From contig JASGMB010000008.1 of the NCBI GenBank assembly GCA_030156665.1, positions 1 through 40,542 on the forward strand: a stretch of 40,542 bases of DNA, given 5' to 3'. Below are positions 1-8,419 of this stretch, piece by piece. The notes beneath the pieces were generated by a model. The model was not told the DNA's origin and ran no database searches. It saw nothing but the letters and a program-made list of their open reading frames with translations. The DNA comes from Clostridiales bacterium (GTDB taxonomy: Bacteria > Bacillota > Clostridia > SK-Y3). The position numbers and the translations under genes are program-made. Numbering within the stretch: position 1 is the stretch's first letter; each line of letters starts with the position of its first letter.

Positions 1-208
1 GGAATGATAGGAGAACCCTGCATCACCTTATAGGCATTATACTCTCTCTCCCAATGTTCCTGCATGGAATATATTTTTACACAACGTTTAGAGGAAAGTT
101 TAAAGACAGCTCCCTGCTTACCCTTACCAATAAGTGGATAATGCGTTGGATTATTAACCTTCACTTTTTTTTAGTACTAGTAAGAGAAATAGTTTTAAAA
201 TCTTCCAT
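1..208 (-). pseudogene. Kinase-like protein, 5' part, frameshifted copy of the gene at 2722
   Basis: The minus strand reads a start codon at 208-206 behind an AGGAGGT ribosome site, then MEDFKTISLTSTKKK and a stop. Adding one A to the A8 tract (T8 on the plus strand at 165-172) restores a frame reading VKVNNPTHYPLIGKGKQG, which continues to the window edge and closely matches the N-terminal half of the protein encoded at 2722-3309, including its glycine-rich loop. A 45-base stretch (69-113) is identical to 2821-2865. The gene is cut by the window boundary, so I cannot see whether the rest is intact. It may be a pseudogene, a phase-off gene or a homopolymer error. The family is protein-kinase-like; no substrate is known. 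Confidence 0.75.
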
Positions 209-337
209 TTTTTTAAACCTCCTACGATATTTCACTCCATGCTTTGTTGTATTTATCCGATAGCTACCATTTCTAATACCTCCCCTTCCATAAGTGGAGG
301 GTAAGAAATGTTACGCTCCTGGATTGGTTCAACTAAA

Positions 338-382
338 CTTCAGATGGAGTAAAAACTCCATCTGAAGTAAGTTTCACTTTAT
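338..382. repeat. Dispersed 44-45 bp palindromic repeat, copy 1, also a terminator-like hairpin
   Basis: Bases 338-349 and 356-367 form a perfect 12-bp stem around a 6-base loop. On the minus strand the stem is followed by TTTAGTT, so it can end transcription of the CotS-like gene that stops at 398. The same sequence with its AAGTTTCACTTTAT tail occurs in reverse orientation at 10721-10764, so it is a dispersed element and not only a terminator. The rest of 209-397 shows no gene. Confidence 0.65.
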
Positions 383-397
383 ACCAAACTGCATATT

Positions 398-1411
398 TCA
401 AAATTTATTTACACAAACCTCCATAGTTGGTATATCATTAATGACTCTATTTAATTTCATATTAAATTCCTCTTCCGGCCATGGATATTTTTCTGGATAC
501 TTATAATATCGAACTTCAAGTTCCCAAAATTCCTGTGGAAATGTTATAAAGTCTCTCATAATTCTCATTTCTTGTTCCGAAACAGAATTTTCTTTATCAT
601 AAGTTTTTAATATAAAACGAACCTTATCCATATTCAACGGTTTATATCTTACATTTCTAATAATAAAATTTGCTAAATCGTGAATAGTCATATCAAGTAT
701 GCAATCATCAAAATCAATAAAATAGATATCATTATCTTGGGTAAATAATACATTCTGATGTCCTAAGTCATGATGGCAGAAGGTTCTCTTCTTTTTTATT
801 TTTTCTGATACTCGAGAATAATTATCTTTCTCTAAGCCATGTATAGCCTTCATTCCTCTATCATAAAAATAATCTGTAAACTCTATAACCTTATTATCAA
901 AATCACTTTTCTTGCTTTTACTCTCTGCTATTTTTTTAAACATAAGCATTTGCTTGCATCTACAATTAAAATTTTTTATCCACTTTCCCCATAATATTTT
1001 AGGCTTGGTATTTTTACTAGGTTTAAATCTCTCTGAAGCTCTATGTAATTGGGCTAATGCTACTGTTGTCTGTTTTAATTGTAAATCACTGCTATACTTT
1101 ACTTCTTCTGCATTAACCCAGTCATTAATCATGATTATACCTTCCTTTGTTTCAATTCCCTTTTTGCCGTCCAGTGAAGGCAAAACTTCAGGAATGTTGT
1201 AAAACCCATTATTGCGTGCATGCTCCATAACTTCACAGGTAAATATATATCTACTGTAAGGGATATTTACAAGTTTTAATGCTTTTACTCCCTGATTGGT
1301 AGTCAATTTTATTATCTTTCTTATCAGTTCACTGCGGTATATTTTCAACCCATAGTTTTTAGAAATCAGTTTATCTAAATCATTAAATGATCCCCATCCA
1401 TCCCGCCGCAT
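398..1411 (-). CDS. CotS family spore coat protein, aminoglycoside-phosphotransferase-like kinase fold
   Basis: This 337-residue protein has the layout of the CotS/YsxE spore coat family, which shares the aminoglycoside phosphotransferase / choline kinase fold. The catalytic-loop motif HHDLGHQN lies near residue 213, followed by the metal-binding IDFDD motif; both key Asp residues are present, so activity is possible. CotS proteins sit in the inner spore coat, but the substrate of the family is not established. The ORF can open at a GTG at 1420, but the GAGGAG site lies against that GTG and about 8 bases before the ATG at 1411, so I chose 1411. A SigmaK-like promoter (1449-1475) points at it, which fits late mother-cell expression. 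It is transcribed away from the glycosyltransferase operon starting at 1589. Confidence 0.8.
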   Translation of the reverse strand: MRRDGWGSFNDLDKLISKNYGLKIYRSELIRKIIKLTTNQGVKALKLVNIPYSRYIFTCEVMEHARNNGFYNIPEVLPSLDGKKGIETKEGIIMINDWVNAEEVKYSSDLQLKQTTVALAQLHRASERFKPSKNTKPKILWGKWIKNFNCRCKQMLMFKKIAESKSKKSDFDNKVIEFTDYFYDRGMKAIHGLEKDNYSRVSEKIKKKRTFCHHDLGHQNVLFTQDNDIYFIDFDDCILDMTIHDLANFIIRNVRYKPLNMDKVRFILKTYDKENSVSEQEMRIMRDFITFPQEFWELEVRYYKYPEKYPWPEEEFNMKLNRVINDIPTMEVCVNKF

Positions 1412-1448
1412 ACCCAGCACTCCTCATAAAACTAATATTCCTATACCT

Positions 1449-1475
1449 TATTATATGAAAACAAACTCAAAGTGT
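1449..1475 (-). promoter_or_regulatory. SigmaK-like promoter of the CotS-like gene
   Basis: On the minus strand the sequence is AC, 16 bases, CATATAATA. This is a full match to the SigmaK pattern known from Bacillus (AC, 16-17 bases, CATANNNTA). It ends about 38 bases before the ATG at 1411. No transcript data support it; the call is by pattern and by the coat-protein context. Confidence 0.55.
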
Positions 1476-1508
1476 TCCCAAAGGAAATAGTGGTATGGAT
1501 TTATGGTA

Positions 1509-1536
1509 GCCATTTATACAGTTCGAACATATTATA
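1509..1536 (+). promoter_or_regulatory. Possible SigmaK-like promoter of the 1589-5605 operon
   Basis: CATATTATA at 1528-1536 is a full -10 match for SigmaK. The -35 dinucleotide 17 bases upstream is GC instead of AC, so the match is partial. It lies 52 bases before the TTG start at 1589 and is divergent from the promoter at 1449-1475. Confidence 0.4.
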
Positions 1537-1588
1537 AAATAATGAATGAAATTAAGGTTGAATTGAAGGAGAAGAGGGGGAAATAACA

Positions 1589-2656
1589 TTGAAAATTTCT
1601 TATATATCACACTCACGCATTCCATGTAGAGCTGCTAATAGTGTTCAAGTAATGAAAATGTGTCAAGCATTTGCAAAAAACCAACATGAAGTGCTACTAT
1701 ACGCACTTACATCTGAAGAACAAATAGAAGATGTATATGCCTACTATGGTGTAGAGAAGTGCTTTAATATACAAAGAATTTCTCCAAAAAAAATCCTGAA
1801 TAACCAGTTGCCAGATATTTTCTATGGCAGAGACGATCTTAAAAATTTGCTAAAAGCAGCTTCTACAGGGAGACCTGTAATATTAGAAGTTCATTGTCCA
1901 CCTAAAGACCGTACTGCTAAATATCTTACAGAAAAGCTTTTATTAAGAAAAAATTTCAAGCGCCTTGTAGTTATATCAGATGCTTTAAGTAAAGAATATC
2001 TTCGCCTATTTCCTGCATTAAAAAAGGAAAAAATAATTGTAGCACATGATGGTGCTGATTTGCCTAAGATATTAGTACCTCAAGATAAAAACTTTAAATT
2101 ATTAGGTCGCAATATTAAACCAAAAGTAGGATATATTGGACATTTATATCCTGGAAAAGGCATGGAAATGATTTTGAATATATCTAGACATCTTCCTGAT
2201 TTGGATTTTCATGTAGTAGGAGGTACAGAAGAAGACATTGAACATTGGAGAACATCTATTGACACTAATAATATTTATTTCTACGGATTTGTATCACACG
2301 GTTTATTAAGAGATTATTACAATGCTTTTGATATTATGCTTGCTCCTTATCAGTATAAAGTAAGCACTTTTGCAGGCAAAGGAAATATCAGTAAATGGAT
2401 GTCTCCGTTAAAAATCTTTGAATATATGGCTCATTCTAAAGCAATTATAGCTTCGGATCTACCTGTATTGAAGGAAGTGCTTTGTGATGGAGTAAATAGT
2501 TTACTTTGTCCTCCAGAAGATGTAAAAGCATGGGTAGAAGCACTATTAAAATTAATAAATAAGCGTGAATTAAAAGAAAACCTAGCTCATAATGCTTATA
2601 ATGAATTTATAGCTAAATATACATGGAGAAAACGTGCCGAAAAAGTTATTATGTAA
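1589..2656 (+). CDS. Glycosyltransferase, family 4 (GT-B fold)
   Basis: This 355-residue protein is a GT4-type retaining glycosyltransferase. The N-terminal domain opens with KISYISHSRIP and a typical SVQVMKMCQAF helix. The C-terminal nucleotide-sugar domain has VGYIGHLYPGKGMEM near residue 180 and the donor-site stretch SPLKIFEYMAHSKAIIASD near residue 270, with the conserved Glu in KIFEYM. There is no signal peptide or membrane segment, so it should act in the cytoplasm. The start is a TTG placed 8 bases behind GAGGGGG; no ATG fits. It is the first gene of a four-gene plus-strand operon. Donor and acceptor cannot be told from sequence; a role in a spore-surface glycan is inferred from neighbours. 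Confidence 0.85.
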   Translation: MKISYISHSRIPCRAANSVQVMKMCQAFAKNQHEVLLYALTSEEQIEDVYAYYGVEKCFNIQRISPKKILNNQLPDIFYGRDDLKNLLKAASTGRPVILEVHCPPKDRTAKYLTEKLLLRKNFKRLVVISDALSKEYLRLFPALKKEKIIVAHDGADLPKILVPQDKNFKLLGRNIKPKVGYIGHLYPGKGMEMILNISRHLPDLDFHVVGGTEEDIEHWRTSIDTNNIYFYGFVSHGLLRDYYNAFDIMLAPYQYKVSTFAGKGNISKWMSPLKIFEYMAHSKAIIASDLPVLKEVLCDGVNSLLCPPEDVKAWVEALLKLINKRELKENLAHNAYNEFIAKYTWRKRAEKVIM

Positions 2657-2721
2657 GTTCATGGTTAATGTTTTACCTTTTACAGCAATTAAAATGAATA
2701 TTTAATTAGGAGATTAGAAAA

Positions 2722-3309
2722 ATGGAAGATTTTAAATGTATTTCTGTCACTCGTACATCTACAAAAGAATTAAAAATCAATAATCCAACTCATTATCCAC
2801 TTATTGGTAAAGGAGAACAAGGAGCTGTCTTTAAACTTTCCTCTAAACGTTGTGTAAAAATATATGCGCGTCAAAAGCAAGCAGAAATGGAGGCTAATGT
2901 ATACAAATTGACACAGGATTCACCTATCATTCCTAAATTGTATGAGATTGGATCTAATTATATTATCATGGAATATATCGAGGGACCAACTTTAGAAGAA
3001 TATCTTAAAAAAAAACGTAAAATATCCAAATCATTAACAAGTCAAATTTTGTTTATGTTAAAAGAAATGAACCATTTGGGTTTTACTCGATTAAATGTAC
3101 GTCTAAAACACGTTATTATTACTAAACAAGAAATGCTTAAAGTAATAGATCATGTAAATTCATTTACAATTAAAGAACGTAGGCCTATAATATTGTTTGA
3201 TAAATTTGAAAAATTAGACTTGCTACATCCATTTTTAAAACAAGTAAAAAAAATTGACAAGGAAATCTATTTAGAATGGAAAGAATCAATGAGCGAATAT
3301 TTTAAGTAA
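2722..3309 (+). CDS. Small protein-kinase-like protein with degenerate catalytic loop
   Basis: This 195-residue protein is a minimal protein kinase fold. A glycine-rich loop GKGEQGAVFKL is near residue 30 and a VKIY lysine near residue 48. The hinge-like IIMEYIEGPTLEEYL follows near residue 85. Where active kinases have HRDxKxxN this protein has RLNVRLKH, so the catalytic Asp is replaced by Asn. The metal-binding Asp remains in place of DFG as IDHVN. It resembles the small YrzF-like kinases of spore formers, by memory and not by search. It lies 65 bases behind the GT4 gene and 29 bases before the GT28-like gene, in one operon. A second, frameshifted copy lies at 1-208. It may be a scaffold or a slow atypical kinase. 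Confidence 0.7.
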   Translation: MEDFKCISVTRTSTKELKINNPTHYPLIGKGEQGAVFKLSSKRCVKIYARQKQAEMEANVYKLTQDSPIIPKLYEIGSNYIIMEYIEGPTLEEYLKKKRKISKSLTSQILFMLKEMNHLGFTRLNVRLKHVIITKQEMLKVIDHVNSFTIKERRPIILFDKFEKLDLLHPFLKQVKKIDKEIYLEWKESMSEYFK

Positions 3310-3338
3310 TTTATAATATATAAAAAATAGGTGATTTT

Positions 3339-4451
3339 ATGATAACTAATCTTATCAAGTCGGGCTTTGGCCACTCAGTAAGATTTATAGCTATGGTAGA
3401 AAATTTGAGAAAATATACAGATGAACAAATCTCATATTTAGCACCTGACTGCATGCAGGAATTTATAAATTCAAACGTATCTAAATATAACTGTACTGCA
3501 TATAACCTGTACTATTACCTATCTCTGGTAGATCAAAAAGCAAGAAAAATAAGTGATAAAAGAATAAGCCACAAATTTAAAACTACTTCTGTTATGATTG
3601 ATGATTTCTTTTTATACACAAAACTTAGAAAACTATTTTCTAATAGAACCATTCGTTGCGGACTCTATCATGGAGATATAAATATTTCAAATAATGATAG
3701 CGCAGAAACAATATCCTTTAAAAAAAATGTTTTAAAAAAAGCTAACCAACATGATATTTTTTTTCATATAAACTTTGAACAACCACAAAAAAAACCTAAG
3801 ATGAAATGCATTTATGTACCTATTCCCATTGTGTCAAGACAGGTTTCAATATCTAAACAAACTGTAAATAAGCTTTTAGGGTTAAGACCTGATGATAAAT
3901 TCATCTTAATCCATGCCGGTGCTGCCGTAAGTACAAATGTCTATATGGATTTGTATAACTTTTATAAGGCAATAAATAATCTAAAAACTGATTACAAAAT
4001 TGTAATCGCTCGTAGTATAGAAAACCATCAATTCCCATTCCACTCAGGCATTATTAGAGCACCGTTATTTACTAACGGAATAAATTTAGTAAACGCAAGT
4101 GAATTAGTAGTTTCCAAACCTGGTATGGGAATACTGCAGGACTGTACTGTTACTAAAAAACCCTTACTATTTGTTCCCGCTGATAGTGTAGAAAGGAAAA
4201 TTAAAATAGAATTACTGGATAAATTATTATCCAGTAATCTACCTACTCTAAAAAAAATAGATGCTTCAAGTTTAAAAACTTGTATAAAAGAATGTTTATC
4301 TATAAGAGATATATACACTCAGGCTTATGAAAAAGTTCCTACAAACGGCACGGATATACTTGCAAGATCAATTAATTTTCTGAGTCATTCAACTAAAGAT
4401 ACATTGGAAGACTTCATACCTGTAATCAAAAAGATGAGTCCATTTTGCTAG
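3339..4451 (+). CDS. GT28/MurG-like glycosyltransferase, paralogue of 8420-9475
   Basis: This 370-residue protein has a GT-B outline. The N-terminus carries GFGHSVRFIAMVENLRK, like the GxGHxxR nucleotide-binding loop of MurG-type enzymes. Near residue 265 ELVVSKPGMGILQDC matches the donor-binding stretch of the GT28 C-terminal domain. The middle has LYHGDI and IPIPIVS motifs shared with the paralogue. No membrane segments are seen. It starts at an ATG behind AGGTGATTTT. It contains A8 and A7 tracts near 3719-3740 that are in frame. Donor and acceptor are unknown. Operon position suggests it works with the flanking GT4 enzymes. Family assignment comes from motifs only; identity to characterised enzymes is likely low. 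Confidence 0.6.
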   Translation: MITNLIKSGFGHSVRFIAMVENLRKYTDEQISYLAPDCMQEFINSNVSKYNCTAYNLYYYLSLVDQKARKISDKRISHKFKTTSVMIDDFFLYTKLRKLFSNRTIRCGLYHGDINISNNDSAETISFKKNVLKKANQHDIFFHINFEQPQKKPKMKCIYVPIPIVSRQVSISKQTVNKLLGLRPDDKFILIHAGAAVSTNVYMDLYNFYKAINNLKTDYKIVIARSIENHQFPFHSGIIRAPLFTNGINLVNASELVVSKPGMGILQDCTVTKKPLLFVPADSVERKIKIELLDKLLSSNLPTLKKIDASSLKTCIKECLSIRDIYTQAYEKVPTNGTDILARSINFLSHSTKDTLEDFIPVIKKMSPFC

Positions 4452-4514
4452 TGGACAGTTAAAAGTATAAAAAATTTTTCTATCATTAAATCAAAATAAT
4501 GAGGATGATTTTAT

Positions 4515-5605
4515 ATGAAAAATATAGCCGTAATAACAGATAGATTTTTGCCTATTACACAAACTTTTATTTACAGAGAAATTACTGCAATAAAAAACTT
4601 TAATATTATAGTATTAACACGAAAAAAACAAAACGAAGAATTATTTCCTTATGAAAGTGTATATAGCTTCAACAATTCTTCAACAGTAATATATGATTTT
4701 CTTCGAGTTATAAGAAGAAAAAAAATTAAACTCATTCACATTCATTTTGGCGTTAAAGCACTCCAGTACCTGCAATTAAAAAAGATATCTAGATTGCCGT
4801 TTGTTATATCATTTCACGGATATGATGCATCTAAAATATTAAAAAATCCTGCCATACTGTCTAAATACAAAAAAATGCTTTTTCCAAACGCAGACCTTAT
4901 TATCACAGTATCTCAAAAACTTAAAGATAATCTGGTAAATGCAGGATGTCCTAAGGATAAGATGACTGTTTTATGGAGTGGTGTAAACACCGAACAATTC
5001 TATTATATAGCTAGAACACTACAAAACAATCAGACAGTAAAAGTTCTTTCGATTGCAAGACTTACAGAAAAAAAGGGCTTTCCTATCTTATACGATCTTT
5101 TGCAGATGTCATAAAAGTAAAACCTAATACTGAACTTTTAATTGTGGGAAGCGGTGAGTTAAAAAAAACTTTGCAACAACAGATTTCCAATTTAGGTCTA
5201 AATCATAAAGTAAGAATTCAAGAATTTGTATCGCATGATAAAATTCCCAATATCATGCATGAACATCATATATTCTGTCTTCCTTCCATTACCTCTTCCT
5301 GTGGAGATGAAGAAGGAATACCTAATGTGCTTAAAGAAGCACAAGCGACAGGTATGCCCGTAGTATCCACATACCATTCAGGGATCCCTCATCTTATTAA
5401 AGATGGGAAAAACGGTTTTCTTATTGCTGAAAAAGATACTATACAGCTAACACAAAAATTAATTAATATCATTGAACATCCTGAAATATGGCAAAGTATG
5501 GGACAATGGGGAAGAAAACATATCGAAGAACATTTTGATAAATTTAAGCAAGCCAAAAAGCTTGAAGAAATTTACTCTGATATCATTAAAAGAAAAGGGA
5601 AATAG
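4515..5605 (+). pseudogene. Glycosyltransferase family 4, frameshifted at a poly-A tract
   Basis: Two adjacent reading frames (4515-5114 and 5144-5605) make one GT4 enzyme of about 363 residues. The break is at the A7 tract 5068-5074. With eight A the frame reads TEKKGLSYLIRSFADVIK, the standard sequence of this family, and runs on into ELLIVGSGELKKTL. The N-terminal part has the acceptor-domain pattern IHIHFG and ISFHGYDAS; the C-terminal part has the donor motif EGIPNVLKEAQATGMPVVST with the conserved Glu. It resembles colanic-acid-type transferases. As written, translation stops about 60% through the protein before the donor site is complete, so the product would be inactive. It is the last gene of the operon that starts at 1589. 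See the findings for phase variation versus sequencing error. Confidence 0.8.
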
Positions 5606-5626
5606 CAAAATTAGCTATCTCCCTTT
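5594..5626 (+). terminator. Imperfect hairpin at the end of the 1589-5605 operon
   Basis: Bases 5594-5606 and 5614-5626 pair over 13 positions with one mismatch around a 7-base loop, overlapping the stop codon. No T run follows, so it is a weak terminator or only an mRNA-end hairpin. Confidence 0.35.
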
Positions 5627-5714
5627 CAGCTCATTGACATATTAAAACCTTCAAAAATTAATAACATGTTCATTTCTTCTTTTATTACTAAAATCAATTC
5701 CATTTACTAATTTT

Positions 5715-6695
5715 TCATCTTCTCGTCTCTAAAAAGTCTTCAACATATTTTATAAATTGCTGTGCTCGTACACTATTCGTATGATATCTATGGATAAAAT
5801 CGTACCCGTTATTAGTAATTCGTTCTCGCTCTTCACTGTGATTAATATAATATTTTGCTTTATCATAAAAATTAAATTTATTACATGCTACAAAGTTCTC
5901 TCCATCCTTAAAGCCCAATTCTCGAATATCATTATTGGGTTTTGCCAACAATAACGTTCTGCATCCAGGTGCTTCAAAAAATTTTGCAACAGCATATTGA
6001 AATACCCCTCCACAGGTAAAAAAAATTTTAGAGCGATTTAACTCTCGCGCATAACTTTCATTGACTATGAGAGTTTTTGAAGGGGATGCCAAATGTCCTG
6101 GATGTGGATTGAATACAAATCCTTTCTTTTTTTTCATCCTGTTTAAAACGGCTTCTCTGAATTCATAACGACCTTTAGGTGGTTTTCGCTTAGGAGAATT
6201 TTTAACGTCTTTGTAATATACTTGCCCCATAAGGCAAAAATCTATATTTTTCTTTAGCTTCCAATCTTTAATAATATCCGGATTGATTGAAAAAGGCATC
6301 CATCTATGCTTTTTTTCATATTGTGGAAAAGCTTTTAAAAATGGCTCCTTATAAGTTGCAAAAATTAAGTCTATTTTATTTTTATCAAAGTATTTTATTC
6401 TATTTTTCTTAGAACAATGTATATCATTTACAAAACATCCTTTCGGTATATCTATCTGATCAAGTCCAGTTATATTTGGTGCATATAAATTTCCCCAGCC
6501 CACATCATAATGAAATATAAAATCTGGCTTGAACTTTATTTTTTTTATTATTTCGCGTATATCACCGTCATTATACCAATATTGTATGTCTGCAAATTCT
6601 TCGATTGCAGTGATCATATCAACTTTAAATTTATGCTTTGGATATTTTTCTGCAAATTTCTTTATCATTATTAAAATTTTTAATTTATTCATCAA
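5715..6695 (-). CDS. CgeB-like glycosyltransferase
   Basis: This protein of about 325 residues belongs to the CgeB-type glycosyltransferase family. The C-terminal half has the recurring pattern KFFEAPGCRTLLLA, then ELGFKDGENFVA, then NGYDFIHRYHTNSVRAQQF, which is the donor-binding part of this GT-B family. In Bacillus, cgeB is a SigmaK-dependent gene involved in the outermost spore surface. Translation can begin at a TTG (6695) or the next-codon ATG (6692); the AAGGAG site fits the TTG slightly better. A SigmaK-like sequence (6750-6777) sits upstream. It converges on the operon ending at 5605. A second CgeB-like gene is at 14024. Sugar and acceptor are unknown. Confidence 0.75.
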   Translation of the reverse strand: MMNKLKILIMIKKFAEKYPKHKFKVDMITAIEEFADIQYWYNDGDIREIIKKIKFKPDFIFHYDVGWGNLYAPNITGLDQIDIPKGCFVNDIHCSKKNRIKYFDKNKIDLIFATYKEPFLKAFPQYEKKHRWMPFSINPDIIKDWKLKKNIDFCLMGQVYYKDVKNSPKRKPPKGRYEFREAVLNRMKKKKGFVFNPHPGHLASPSKTLIVNESYARELNRSKIFFTCGGVFQYAVAKFFEAPGCRTLLLAKPNNDIRELGFKDGENFVACNKFNFYDKAKYYINHSEERERITNNGYDFIHRYHTNSVRAQQFIKYVEDFLETRR

Positions 6696-6749
6696 TTATC
6701 AGCTCCTTCAAGACCAGACTTAAACACAGCATTGTTGACGTTCTCTTAA

Positions 6750-6777
6750 CATAATATTTACTTATGTACTAATTGGT
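6750..6777 (-). promoter_or_regulatory. SigmaK-like promoter of the CgeB-like gene
   Basis: On the minus strand: AC, 17 bases, AATATTATG (7 of 9 positions of the -10 pattern, counting the three free positions). The element shares TAACCAATTAGT, 12 bases, ATTATGT with the sequence in front of ugd (8168-8195), with identical spacing, which strengthens both calls. Confidence 0.4.
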
Positions 6778-6822
6778 TACAAAGATATGGAACTTTGCAG
6801 GTAACTTAATCAAATTCCAACA

Positions 6823-6844
6823 GAGATAGCTTGCAAGCTATCTC
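6823..6844 (-). terminator. Perfect 22-bp palindrome after ugd
   Basis: GAGATAGCTTG followed at once by its exact complement ends two bases short of the ugd stop codon at 6846. No strong T run follows on the minus strand, so it may act as a weak terminator or stabilise the mRNA end. Confidence 0.4.
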
Positions 6845-6845
6845 G

Positions 6846-8135
6846 TTATCTACCTATTGAAATATATTTAAAACCTTTTTGATTCATTTGTATTGGATCA
6901 AAGATATTTCTTCCATCAATGATCAAAGGTGTTTTTACACTATCTTTTACAATATCTAAATCCATATTTTTAAATTCTTCCCATTCTGTAGTGATTACTA
7001 CTACATCTACATCTCTACAAGCATCATATAAGTTACTACAGTACGTTATATCAGGTATTATTATCTTTGTATTCTCCATAGCAATGGGATCATAAGCCTT
7101 TAACTTGATTCCTTGTTCTTTTAATTTTTGTATTATATAAAGTGAAGGTGCTTCTCTGATATCATCTGTATTAGGTTTAAACGCTAAACCCAGTATTCCA
7201 ACGACCGGATTATTGAGTTTAGACACATACTTGGATATCTTATCCACCATGATTTGCTTCTGCTTATCATTTACCTCTATTACAGCATTTAATATCTTAA
7301 AATGGTAACCTGCTTGTTTTGCTGTTTCTACCAAGGCTTTTGCATCCTTAGGAAAGCATGAGCCGCCATAGCCTAAACCCGCATTTAAAAAACTTGCACC
7401 TATTCTTTTATCTAATCCCATTCCTCCAGCAACTTTTGTAATGTCTGCACCAACTTTTTCACATACATTTGCTATTTCATTAATAAATGATATTTTGGTA
7501 GCTAGAAAAGCGTTGGAAGCATATTTAATCATTTCTGCACTTTTTACATCTGTAACATACACAGGAATGCTTAAGGGCTTATACAATTGTTCCATTATTG
7601 CCTGGGCATTTTGATCTTCTACGCCTATTACGATACGATCACCTTCAAAAATATCTTTAATTGCTGATCCTTCTTTTAAAAATTCCGGATTTGAAACAAC
7701 TGAAAAATCAGTTTCACTTTTTTTATTTTTTTGAATAATTTCTGAAACTTTTTCCGCAGTTCCTACCGGCACTGTACTTTTATTAACAATCACCTTATAT
7801 TCATTTAAGGCAGCCGCAATATCATGCGCTGCTTCAAAAACATTAGTTAAATTAGCATTTCCATCCTTTGCTGGTGGGGTACCAACAGCAATAAAAATCA
7901 CCTGTGAATTTTGCACAGCTTGTTTTATGTCATTAGTAAAGTGTAATCTTTTGTCAGATACATTTACTTTAAGTAAATCCTCTAGTCCAGGCTCAAAAAT
8001 TGGCAACTCTCCTTTTTTTAACATTTCTATTTTATGTGTATCAATATCTACGCATGTTACATTATGACCTATATGTGCTAAGCAGATTCCTGTCACTAAG
8101 CCAACATAGCCTGTTCCAATCATACATACATTCAT
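6846..8135 (-). CDS. ugd: UDP-glucose 6-dehydrogenase
   Basis: The enzyme oxidises UDP-glucose to UDP-glucuronate with two NAD+, in the cytoplasm. The 429-residue length is typical. It opens with the NAD-binding GTGYVGLVTG loop, carries VGTPPAKDG near residue 85, FEGDRIVIG near 164, Lys204 in EMIKYASNAF and the catalytic Cys260 in GYGGSCFPKDAKAL; the C-terminal domain has GLAFKPNTDDIREAPS. All expected catalytic residues are present. The start ATG lies behind GGGGGA. It stands alone between convergent and divergent genes, with its own SigmaK-like promoter, so it probably supplies glucuronate, or a sugar made from it, for the spore-surface glycan. The family also contains UDP-N-acetylmannosamine and GDP-mannose dehydrogenases, but the motifs fit the TuaD/Ugd branch best. 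Confidence 0.93.
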   Translation of the reverse strand: MNVCMIGTGYVGLVTGICLAHIGHNVTCVDIDTHKIEMLKKGELPIFEPGLEDLLKVNVSDKRLHFTNDIKQAVQNSQVIFIAVGTPPAKDGNANLTNVFEAAHDIAAALNEYKVIVNKSTVPVGTAEKVSEIIQKNKKSETDFSVVSNPEFLKEGSAIKDIFEGDRIVIGVEDQNAQAIMEQLYKPLSIPVYVTDVKSAEMIKYASNAFLATKISFINEIANVCEKVGADITKVAGGMGLDKRIGASFLNAGLGYGGSCFPKDAKALVETAKQAGYHFKILNAVIEVNDKQKQIMVDKISKYVSKLNNPVVGILGLAFKPNTDDIREAPSLYIIQKLKEQGIKLKAYDPIAMENTKIIIPDITYCSNLYDACRDVDVVVITTEWEEFKNMDLDIVKDSVKTPLIIDGRNIFDPIQMNQKGFKYISIGR

Positions 8136-8167
8136 CGATCTTCCCCCTACATTATTAGTATCCTTTA

Positions 8168-8195
8168 CATAATATGCAACAAAAGACTAATTGGT
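8168..8195 (-). promoter_or_regulatory. SigmaK-like promoter of ugd
   Basis: On the minus strand: AC, 17 bases, CATATTATG. This matches the SigmaK pattern at the -35 and at all but the last -10 base. It ends 32 bases before the ugd ATG. Confidence 0.5.
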
Positions 8196-8329
8196 TAATA
8201 TATTCTTTATTTGTAACTATCTATTGTGTTGGGATGCATCTTTAGAATTTTTATTAGTTTAAAATGTCAATAATTAAACTTCTCTAAACAATTATGTAAT
8301 TTAATACAAGCTATTTATCATATAATTAG

Positions 8330-8379
8330 AAAGATCTAAAATCAGCTATCAACTGTAAACATTGTATGATTAGATCTTT
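8330..8379. repeat. 10-bp inverted repeat upstream of the second GT28-like gene
   Basis: AAAGATCTAA at 8330-8339 and TTAGATCTTT at 8370-8379 are exact inverted copies 30 bases apart. They end about 40 bases before the ATG at 8420 and could form a leader hairpin or a protein-binding site. Nothing else in 8196-8419 stands out except a -10-like CATATAATT at 8319-8327 without a matching -35. Confidence 0.35.
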
Positions 8380-8419
8380 AAAAAATTTTATTAACAATAA
8401 AAAAAAAGCAGGTGTTCAT

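Noticed and set aside
5144-5605. Separate 153-residue glycosyltransferase gene
   Set aside because: It is the C-terminal part of the GT4 gene starting at 4515; a single added A at 5068-5074 joins both frames, and the part has no ribosome site of its own.
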